The notes beneath the pieces were generated by a model that saw only the letters and a list, made by a program, of their open reading frames with translations, had not been told where the DNA came from and searched no databases. The position numbers were made by a program, and so were the translations under genes. A stretch of 64,000 nt of DNA from Linepithema humile. Lineage: Eukaryota > Arthropoda > Insecta > Hymenoptera > Formicidae. Each line of letters begins with the position of its first letter. Position 1 is the stretch's first letter. Positions 54,291-64,000 of the stretch are shown piece by piece. The stretch spans positions 14,527,501 to 14,591,500 of the forward strand of contig NC_090131.1 in NCBI RefSeq assembly GCF_040581485.1, read 5' to 3'.

Positions 54291-57200
54291 TATTGCATTT
54301 GAACTCGTGATGCGGAATGTCCTTGATGACTGCATCCTTTAATCGCGGCGGGTCGTGACAACGACCAGTGATTCCAGGTATATCGTGTTTCCTCAGCCAT
54401 CCAGCGAACCACGCGAGATAGCAGTTACATGATAGCGGATTGCCTTGCATGTTGCTGCAAATACCGAAAAAATACGTCAAAGGATACAATAATAATAAAA
54501 ATTAATACGGAAGTTACATATGCTCCGACGATTGCAACGGAGGATTCTTAGGAGTGTATAAAATGCTGACAATTTAATAACTAATAATCCAATAATAAAG
54601 AACTTGACACACAAATTTGAGAAAATTTTTGAACAAAGATATCTGCGCATCGATCGATTATAATCTTGTTACAGTGATTCATGATTCACACAACTTACAT
54701 AGCGCGAATGTGTGGCGTTCCGTCAAACGATCCCGGCATGACGCACGTGATGGAATTACCATGGAGATTCCTACGCAAAATAAATTATGCCAGTCATCGT
54801 TTATACCGTGCGGTACTGTTTTATCAACGAAGACTGTACCGTTTGTCCAACGAAGTACTTACAGTGTTTTAAGGCTCGACAAGCCGGAGAACATCTTGTT
54901 GTGCACTTCTCGCAATCTATTCTCGGACAAAAACCTGCGAGAAGAAAAACTCGTCACTATTCGTCACTGCGAAACGAGGTGCACGACAAAATGAAAAGAG
55001 ATTGCGAGCTCAGTTGCGCTGTGTTACAATTTGCCGTCGCTTTTTAAGAGTCGATAAATATCATTCTTCGAGTCAACGAGTGTACGAGCGTTATGAACAG
55101 TATGAAAGGACGCGGAACACCGTTGAAGCTACTACGATGTATAACGCTTTTGTATTCTTTAAATTCCAAATGTAACGTCTAAAAAGCGTAACTTGGCTAC
55201 AAAGTGATGCCTCAGATGCTTAAAAATATAGCTATTAACTATGAAGAATTTATAATGACTCTGTCATACATTTATTTATAAATTACACACAAACAACAAA
55301 GAAGGCAAATTTATTGTGATATTTTTATATGCTTTTTACTTTTTTCAGAATGATAAAATAATTGTTAGTCTTAAAGAGATTGATTAAACGTTATAGCATT
55401 TCTAATCGTCAATACGCAGGTCTAAATTAAATGAAATAAAATTTGGCAAATTGCGATATCTCGTTAAACGGACACTGAAAGTACCGCTCGAGTCTTTAAT
55501 GGAAAGCCACCGGCATTGTTTTAATAATTGTCCCACGGAACAATGCAGTCTTCGAAAATTCCTCGGGGGATTCCCTAAAGTTGAAAATATCGACTGGAAG
55601 ACCGCGCAAAGAAAACAATCCTGACGTTACACAACGGTACTTCTAGAACAGCTTCTATTGTGCCGGCAAAGGCGAAGTTTTCCGGAAAGACAACGACAAC
55701 GACGTCGCGAAGAAGAAGCCGGTTGTGTACGAAAGCGGCATAATTCGGCTCGCGTTGACTTACAGGTCGGTGAGGTTGTGAGCTCCTTGAAAGGCGGACG
55801 CCTCGATGCGAGAGATTTTATTTTTCCTCAGGTCCAGATGCTGCAGCTCCGGCAGTTTCTCAAAGAAACCGTCCGCTTTGATCTTGTCCAGCTCATTGTT
55901 GTTCAACAGCCTGCGCGCGAACACGTAAGTGGAAAGAAATGCATTTATAAGAAAATCATGATTACGATCGTCGGAATGTGTTTTGTGATACGTACGCATC
56001 GTTAGTTCGTTAGTCAAACAGTGGATAGTAAAATAAAAAAAAAAATCCTCAAAAAAGCAAAATTGGTACTTTCCGTTCGTTACTCCATCACTTGTTTTCG
56101 ACTATCCGCCAAGCAATTTATTCGCCACCGCGTTATAACAATACATCGCCCAATAAATTTTGCGAATTGTGCGTTAGAATAACTCTCGCGTAGAAATTGC
56201 GTTGCAGAATTTTCGTGCAATGTACCGAGCAATAGTGTAACTTGCAGTTAATTGTTTTGCTTCGTCCGTAATTAATATACTCTAACGTTCGGCTGAAACT
56301 ATTAACTTGGAATCTATCGGAATATGAAAATCGGTGTGCGCTTCCCATATACGAGAACAAAATGATAAATCCAATTCTTATAACAATTATTAATTTCTAA
56401 ATAAAATATAATATCGCAAGTGAATAGATAAACACTGAAAGTAATTTATATACTAAAAAAGAAAATAATTTCTTCCATACATATTTTTAGAGATCGGTTC
56501 ACGAATATCGAGAAATTAATTATTTTTTAAAAGAACCAATCCATTAAACAGACTAAATGCATAATTTACTGCGAATAATAGCCCAATCTTTATTGTTCTT
56601 TTTCCATCACATTCCACGATATAATCAGGTGATTATCTGATTCGACGATTGAATTAATATTCAAGCGGAGCGATGAGGAATTCTCTACAGACGAGTGATA
56701 TTCATCCTCCACTCGACTGAACCGTCCCGCGATCGATCGGCTTGTCCGACATTCAATAATCCGAAATGAACACTTTCTCATAAAAAAGTAACAATTCAAA
56801 ATCTATGTTGCCTAAAAATACAATGTCGGATTAAAAGCTACTAATCGAAAATACGAAACCGGAAATAGACGTTGAAAACAATATTTCTTGCTATTAATAC
56901 TTTCTTTGTAATGCGATAAAATGTAAAATAACTTTTATGAGATTATTCCAAATTGTCTTTTTGGCACTAACATCATTTTGCATATTCAGTCTGCAATTCA
57001 TACTAGCGATCATTAATTCACGTGTATATTCGTGTTTAACACGCTAATTGTCGTCATTAGCTGGAAATGATTATCACTCGCGCTAACGCCGACCATTGCG
57101 TTTACTGTCGATATTAATTGCTTTTATAATGCCAGTTCTTAATATTGCTAATAATATCGGGGTTTATTATGTGCGCCCACCCATGTTTAAATATTGACAT

Positions 57201-59698
57201 CATTATTTAGATAGATTTATATTCGTCGAATTTGTGTGACTTATCGTATTTAATGAGTCGAATAATTCTTATGATCTGCGAATATACACTCACCCGAAAA
57301 AAAAGCGGTACACTGAAAATGTGGGAAAAATTCATCAAATTTCAACTGACGATAACTTCGTAAATAATAAAGATAGAAAGTTCTATAAAATGTGGAAATG
57401 AAGCTAAAAATCTCTACTTTAAGAATCAATTTATTTCAATGTTGCAAAATAAATTTATTGAAAATGGCGGATGACAAAGCGCGAGCATGCAAAATTGAAA
57501 AATAATGGTTCGAGTTTGCGACGGTGCACGGTATAAACAAAAAATTGTAGCTTATTGGGATCAAAAGCGTACGAAAGTACAGAGTCTCCTCTTTAAAATG
57601 CTTTTTTATGCATCTCGATACGATGATTTTTCGCCGAGAGATTCGCATTTGAAGAAAAAGGCAGATTCTTACTTCTAGGCCTCTCACTTACAGTACAGTC
57701 TGCAAATCGTTCTCCAACGCGACGGTATACTCGTGCTCGTCCGTCTGAAGAATACAGACAAAAACGAGATTCGTCGCTAAAAAGAACGGTACTCCATTCT
57801 GCATATGTCCAGCCTGCATGCTCGACAGCAAAATTGAGTCGAGTTACGCGATGGCGACGCATAAGCGAAGGTACATTTGCTGGCCTGTGCGGAAAAAGAC
57901 CGTGTTCCGCTAATCTGTTTCGAATAGTGTCAACGGATACATTACATTCGCGGACATCTCTTAAATTGTTTCGAATTTGAACAGCCGTTCGATGTCTGTC
58001 TCTTAATGAATTTAAAACAATAAATCGGTCATCGTTTTCATTCGTACAACGAGGACGTCCCGAACCAGGTCTTCTTTGGACAGAATTAGTCTCCAAGTAC
58101 CTAGCATAAGCACGTTGCACGGTTGACACTGATAAATCAAGTGCCTCAGCAACGTACCTTCGACTTCTCCCATCTTCAATTAACGCTACAACTTGAGCAG
58201 CTTTTTCAGGACTTATCGTCGCCATAATTGACCAATAATTTCAATGCGAAAAGATTAATTATTGTTTACTTTGACGAAGTCGTACGAATAAGTAACGCGT
58301 CTCGAAAGAAAAAGATCAAGAGAAATCAAGCACTCTTCTCGCAATGTGCGGTCGAGCATAAACAAAAAGTCAGGGCGGAGAAATCACAAAAGATCTGCAG
58401 ACATCTCCTTCGGATGCAAAACAATTGATTGAAAAATAATGGTTCGAGTTTGCGACGGTGCACGGTATAAACAAAAAATTGTAGCTTATTGGGATCAAAA
58501 GCGTACGAAAGTACAGAGTCTCCTCTTTAAAATGCTTTTTTATGCATCTCGATACGATGATTTTTCGCTGAGAGATTCGCATTTGAAGTAAGAATCTGCC
58601 TTTTTCTTCAAATGCGAATCTCTCGGCGAAAAATCATCGTATCGAGATGCATAAAAAAGCATTTTAAAGAGGAGACTCTGTACTTTCGTACGCTTTTGAT
58701 CCCAATAAGCTACAATTTTTTGTTTATACCGTGCACCGTCGCAAACTCGAACCATTATTTTTCAATTTTGCATGCTCGCGCTTTGTCATCCGCCATTTTC
58801 AATAAATTTATTTTGCAACATTGAAATAAATTGATTCTTAAAGTAGAGATTTTTAGCTTCATTTCCATATTTTATAGAACTTTCTATCTTTATTATTTAC
58901 GAAGTTATCGTCAGTTGAAATTTGATGAATTTTTCCCACATTTTCAGTGTACCGCTTTTTTTTCGGGTGAGTGTATTATTGAAAATGCAGCAGCTAATAT
59001 TGTGGTGTATAATTATTACCCGCTATCTATTAAAAATAAATTTGTTACAATTTTAATTAACAAACAAGAGCATTTTCCGGTCGCAAGTTAACACTGTTGT
59101 TCGTTATTCGAGTATCGATACTTCAAACAGCGAAACATTTGCCGTGAATATTTTCCTTTATATCGTCCAACTATCTCTTCATCAACACGATGTCACACAG
59201 TATTTCGGGAGGCACTAAAAATGTTCGCGGTACAAGTGCGTCCAACGTGACAAACATAACTGCATGAAATATATTGCGGATGCTGCTACATCCAGTATGA
59301 CATAAATTGAGCCAGTCTTTGGTCTTTTCATTTCGCACGCCTACGTTTATCGTTCAACGACAAAAGTAAAATATTGTTAAAGGAAGCTTTTTAATGGCTT
59401 GTCATTTGCTTGTCAAATTTTTCTGTTATCTATATCTTACCCGTCAATAATACAAAAAAAAGGAGATTTATCCGACAAGATTTTGATAGTATCAATATCA
59501 ATCCTATTTGTTGTACAATTAACGTGTCTATTAAGAAGAATACTTACAAAGTCGAGGTGTAAAGCGGCAAGTCTTTCGGTATCGCAGTTAATCTCTTGTT
59601 GGAGCAATCGACCGTCGCGCCGTTGCACGTGCACGGCGCGGGACAAACCCCAGGCAGAATGCACTCGCCGGCTCTTTTTGTTAACAGCTCGTCGTCAC
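54291..59698 (-). CDS. sli: slit: third leucine-rich-repeat domain (D3)
   Basis: Exons 59548-59698 (LRRNT, CILPGVCPAPCTCNGATVDC), 55764-55910 (two LRRs: LDKIKADGFFEKLPELQHLD and ISRIEASAFQGAHNLTDL), 54699-54770 (NSITCVMPGSFDGTPHIRAM) and 54291-54454 (LRRCT, NPLSCNCYLAWFAGWLRKHD). Joins are in phase. Vertebrate Slit D3 has a further LRR between the second and third exons here, and I find none in 54,771-55,763. That gap contains the dispersed repeat 54807-54994. Confidence 0.93.
54807..54994 (+). repeat. Dispersed repeat, copy 2 (matches 18303-18490)
   Basis: Inserted in a slit intron, starting ~37 bp upstream of the acceptor of exon 54699-54770 (minus-strand sense). Same orientation on the plus strand as copy 1. 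Confidence 0.85.
57296..58973. mobile_element. Tc1-like element with ~370-bp inverted repeats
   Basis: Ends CACTCACCCGAAAAAAAAGC and complement, TA on each side. The arms (57296 to ~57675 and ~58595-58973) are long and nearly exact. A third partial copy of the arm's inner part lies at 58430-58590 in the same orientation as the left arm. It holds a truncated transposase. Confidence 0.88.
57690..58225 (-). pseudogene. Truncated Tc1-like transposase
   Basis: ATG at 58225. Paired-type helix-turn-helix region (KAAQVVALIEDGRSRRYVAE, VSTVQRAYARY), GRPR motif (SGRPRC) and first catalytic Asp in VLFSDESRF. The frame runs into the inverted-repeat arm soon after GERFADCTV, so the second Asp and the final acidic residue are missing. 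Not active by itself. Confidence 0.88.
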
Positions 59699-62600
59699 CT
59701 GTGGACAAAGTTTCGGAATAGAGTCGAACTCGAACAATCGCGCCTGAGGAACACTTCTGCACTCGATCGTGACCTTGTCCCGATACGATGGGGAATAATG
59801 CACACACGCGTCATATGCAGAGCGGCTGTTTGGTATCCTAGTCACACAGCGAGTGCCGCGCGCGAAGCATTTCTTCGTGAGAATTGCACAAGTTAGACGT
59901 AATTATGTGTGGTGAATGCAATGATAATGATGATGTCGATTCATTAGCGATAAATTTTGATAATGAACAGTGTAATTAATGACGTCGTTAAACGAACCAT
60001 CCGTACGCGCGATTGCGTACGTACCTGCACGTTAATCGAGTGCGAGTGTTTAACATCGTGCGTTAGTGTTTGAGAGCGAAATATGTTTATGTATGAGTGC
60101 GGCTACGGCAGAAATGATTTATCATCGTATTATACACCACATTACAAATTGCCGGGTGTGATGTACGCATACATAATTATATCAACGATACACATTGCAA
60201 CATGTATAATGCCGGCTTATATGCCGTATGCGGTTTCTCTACGGTGATCGAGATACAATAGCGATTTTTATTCATCGATCAAAGAGAAGAAAGCGAGAAA
60301 GATAAACGCTACCGCAAGACTTTTTTTCTCTCTCTCAGTGTCAGTATTGAATTTGCACACGTTTATATCTCCTTTTCTCATCGTATAACGCTGCATTTTA
60401 TAAACAAATAAAATCGCATATTGAAAATTGTAATTGATGTAGCTAGATAGCAAATTGATAACAAAATATATTATTTTAAAATCCATTTACAATGTACTAA
60501 AATAAAACAAGTGCTACATATTAAAAATATGAACAATTTTGTTTGTAATATTTAGATTTTATACAGATGTAAACGAGTACGAGTTTTACTCAAATAATAA
60601 ATTAAAAATCAAAAAATCCAAATTTGCTTTAAACAAAATTAAAATTAATCGAGTTACTCTCCGCTGTCTCGTCCATCTTCCAATGAATCGCTTCGCCGAT
60701 ATTCTTGCGCATACAGACGAGAGTCTGTTTAAGAAGCAACATTCGTTTCCTTCCACGAAAACTAAAAGCACTTCCCCCTAATTCTCACGAAATCCTTCGT
60801 AAAGCAGGCATTGTGTAAATTTTTGCCGTGACTGAGAGTGCAAGTTGCGAAAGTTGTCTACAAGTTTCACGCCGGCAACGTAAGTTCTTGTTTACAGAAC
60901 TACACGTAGTAGTTATGCGCGTTTATACCGGCATGGATGCTACATATGTGCCAAGATGTTTATTTTTCTACTAACTCTAAATTGAGTTTCATATAAATAT
61001 ATATACGTCAGATAAATCGTCACGAAATTAAAGTTTCAACTATATGGCATTTACTTAATTATGCAAGTATGTTAGATTTTTTTTAATATGTCTGCACTGA
61101 GTTACACTTACGTTAAGTCAAAACGCTCACTTTGTAATACCACATCGAATCTGCTTTTGCGCTATGTATTATATATTGTATATACATATCTGGTATCCAA
61201 AATGTTAACAAGCAAGATGTTACCGCGATGCTCTCCAGTTTTTGCGTCTCATCTCTGTGTAACATCGAGTATACATGTGCAACGGTACATACAGGTTTTT
61301 TTGGAATTCTATAATGTGCACAAGGAAAGTGCATCCAGGTGAAATTTGAAGCCGCATAAAAGATGGTTAAAAAACTTCTGGATATTATTCTCAAACGGAT
61401 ACGGCACAAACACGGATCGCTCAGCAAAAAATATGTCGTAAAAGATGCATTCTACAGAAAAGACATCCGTTTACTTGCAATAAATTTCTCGCGAATTACA
61501 GAATCGTAAAAAAGATAAGATAAATGCAAACGACCGCGCAAGGAAAATAAGAGGAATATGGAATTTTTGTAATTCCGGATGCCGCACATCAAAATTCACT
61601 GTGACATAATAAGCACATTATAAATACATTGAATGTCCGCATAAAGCGTAATACGTTCATTAAAAGCATAAATGGCTTTAATTATAGAAAATATAAGATT
61701 GCTTTGACATTAATGCGATATAATTTTACTAAAATATTTTAAAGTTGTATTTGAAATTTGGAAAATATCAAAAATGTGATGCCTCTAGGTTTATAGCAGT
61801 TGTGTATGCACAAGTTTTCTTGCTTTTATTCAACAACATCCTTTTATATATGTCGGTATTTGTCGTTCCGAATATTTCTTATGATCAAATATTTTCTTAC
61901 ATTCTTCTTTGAAGTTAAAATAAAATTTAAAAGAAACTTTTACGTTGACAGAAAAACAAAATGCATTTTTTAGGACACGGTTCTTTACATTAATCATATG
62001 GAATTTCGGTTAATAATTATTGTCATTACAGGCATAACAAACGAGTTTGCGAGCGTGCTTGCGAATGCGCATAATAACATTGGCTGACACATTAATGCGT
62101 ACCTATTGGTCGGTATTACGATTAGCGAGATACATCCATCGGGAATTACATGCGCCCGGCAAAGTGACCAGCATTTATCAAGGATTCGCACCGTGCGGGA
62201 GCATCTATATAGATTGTCTGGTCACCTGCTCCGGACGTGTCGACAAGAACGAAGAAGAATCGAGACAGAGAGAAAGGAGAAGACATACGTGTCTGGATAT
62301 GGGATGCAAGAAGCATTGGAGGCAACGAGAACGATGGTGGGTGATTTCACACGAGTGAAATGGAAACCGTAGATCGGAAGTGGCGCGCCATGTGCCATCA
62401 CGGTGTGATTGATAATAAAGTGACACGATCAATCAATTTCAATGGCTCACATCGACTTTCAATATATCCTTTCTTAGAGAGCGAGCGAAGGAACATTAAT
62501 TTATAAGTATAAAAATAATTCAATTTTTCACTCCAATTATAAGACAAGTGTAATTTCTTTTTTATTTCTTACAAGTTTAGATGAAACGAATGATGAAGCA

Positions 62601-62847
62601 GTTTTTACATTTATTTCGTTGTTGATGCAAGGGTATATGATTAGTACAGGTAGATGTGTTTATGAATATGAGAAAATGAAAACTCTCGAAGACATCGTCA
62701 AATGTTGCGAACGTAAGCCAGCATGTAATAAAGACCTATTTACATTCATCGTGCAAATATATTTTCTTCAACATAGACTACCGACCTGTATACTACCCTG
62801 CCGAAGTGTCAAGAAAAGATATACCGGAAAAGTCGAATCGTGCTTAC
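59699..62847 (-). other. slit intron between D2 and D3
   Basis: 3.1-kb intron of ordinary composition. No exon, transposon or RNA gene recognised. Confidence 0.7.
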
Positions 62848-63992
62848 CCTTACATTTGAACTTGTCGTCCCGCATCGAATCGATCTTCCGTTTCTGCGCT
62901 CTCTTTGGCGTTTCGCACTTAGCGCCGGATGTCTCGATGGGGTGCGCGTGAAGATATGCGCTCAACCAGCGTAGATTGCAATCGCAGATGAACGGATTCC
63001 TTGCCAAATGTCTGCGAAAAAAAGAATGAGATTGTTGAAAAAACACTTACTTGTTTCATTGTTTCAAAAGTATCTCTTTTACAATGTAAACTAGGAAATG
63101 TTTATAAGGATATTTGTATTAATAATACGAACAGTGTTTTAATATTTCGCAGATTGGCGAAAGTCCCATTAGCTAATGAACGTATATTGTTGTCATAAAG
63201 TGACAACAAGGTGAGACTGGTTAAGTCTTTGAACAGGTCTGTTCGTATGCATGATATCTCATTGGCATTCAGCAACCTGAAACAATAAGTTTCGCCATAA
63301 TTTCCAACAGTTGCCTCGTCGCAATAGTTCACGGGAAAGCGAGAACAATACGTAGGACCATGAATAAAAACATTTTCTTCAGTGGTTAAAATATGAATTA
63401 TTAATTCTCGCCTTCTTGAAGTTGATTTCGTATCACGCGATAAAAAGCTACATATTTATTTTAGTTTAAATAATTAATTTCAATTAAAATTCTTTTATAT
63501 AATTATATATTTTAGCTCCAAATTTGAATCACTAATTGTAAAATCATGATTTTTCATAACTACTCACAGTAATTGCAAATTTGTCAAGCCTTGAAAAAGA
63601 CTAGCTGGTAATTCCGTGATTTTATTGCCATAAAGAACCCTGCAACAATATATATTCATGTTTATCGTTACCGTTAAATAGAACAAAATATTATATTATA
63701 TTCAAAGATATAATAAAGAAAAAAAGATACATACAGAGATTCGAGGGACTTCAATCCGTGGAAAGCATCCGCGGCTACTTTTTTGATCTGATTGTTACTC
63801 AGGTCACTGCAGGGGAAAAAATAGAAACATACGAAAGTATTACAAAATGTTTCGTGTGGCCAAGAAATAGCGATGTGTGTATATATATGTTAGAACAAGT
63901 TAGTTACGAACGTCACTCACATTCTTCGTAATTTTCTATACGGCGAGAAGGCCTTGGGTGGAATTTCCGTGATGCCGTTCTGCTCCAGCCGC
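62848..63992 (-). CDS. sli: slit: second leucine-rich-repeat domain (D2), partial
   Basis: Exons 63921-63992 ([20 protein letters not shown]), 63735-63806, 63568-63639 (72 nt each), 63133-63276 (two LRRs, [20 protein letters not shown]) and 62848-63011 ([25 protein letters not shown], then PIETSGAKC). The LRRNT of D2, all of D1 and the signal peptide are beyond the window edge. D2 is the Robo-binding domain in Slit. The LRRCT exon joins in phase (G + GT) to the D3 LRRNT at 59698. The donor at 63127-63132 reads GTTCGT, a weak non-consensus site. Confidence 0.95.
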
Positions 63993-64000
63993 CTGCGGGC

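Larger units (their letters stand above)
55911..59547 (-). other. slit intron containing a Tc1-like element
   Basis: 3.6-kb intron. Apart from the element at 57296-58973 no exon or repeat was recognised. Confidence 0.7.

Overview
The window is eukaryotic, spliced and AT-rich DNA from an insect, most likely a hymenopteran and possibly an ant. That last step is inference from the Slit protein type, the base composition and the mix of transposons. I see no prokaryotic gene, CRISPR array, rRNA or tRNA. The right third (44,787-64,000, minus strand) is a well-preserved host gene: the C-terminal part of Slit, the secreted Robo ligand. At least 19 exons can be joined in phase, and the 5' end lies outside the window. 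The left two thirds are a graveyard of nested transposons with a few host-gene fragments between them.

Layout. 1-3,200: AT-rich DNA with two short foldback MITEs. 3,215-4,114: partial copy of a THAP-bearing element. 4,115-16,215: a PIF/Harbinger transposon with ~90-bp TIRs. It carries two convergent, phase-consistent genes: a six-exon zinc-ribbon/MADF/BESS protein and a two-exon DDE transposase. A complete Ty3/gypsy LTR retrotransposon (4,307-10,740, TSD AGTC), two MITEs and a foldback element are inserted in it, all outside its coding exons. 16,252-19,342: non-autonomous elements, including a palindromic hAT MITE with a perfect 8-bp TSD.

19,400-25,530: two host-type genes between ~300-bp direct repeats. 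One is an RRP36 homologue (rRNA processing) with an in-frame stop and a frameshift. The other is a SANTA-domain gene (M18BP1/KNL2-like, the CENP-A loading family) rearranged into a plus/minus/plus inverted triplication. 25,700-27,500: a possible Helitron terminus and three adjoining tandem arrays.

28,734-34,043: the last exons of a gene resembling the SPT6 C-terminal tail. A 4.7-kb P-element-like transposon with 8-bp TSDs is inserted in its final coding exon, and itself holds two large foldback structures. The end of the transposon plus its TSD forms a new in-phase splice acceptor, so the insertion could be removed as an intron. A second P-like end lies in the preceding exon.

34,495-40,452: a hAT element with ~1,047-bp terminal inverted repeats, a broken transposase and a nested THAP mini-element. 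40,789-44,523: MITEs and a long (TC)n tract just downstream of slit. In the slit introns I find one Tc1-like element (57,296-58,973) and one dispersed repeat.

The most unusual things here are the intron-like P insertion, the inverted triplication of a centromere-type gene, and the Harbinger element that stays readable despite several nested insertions.
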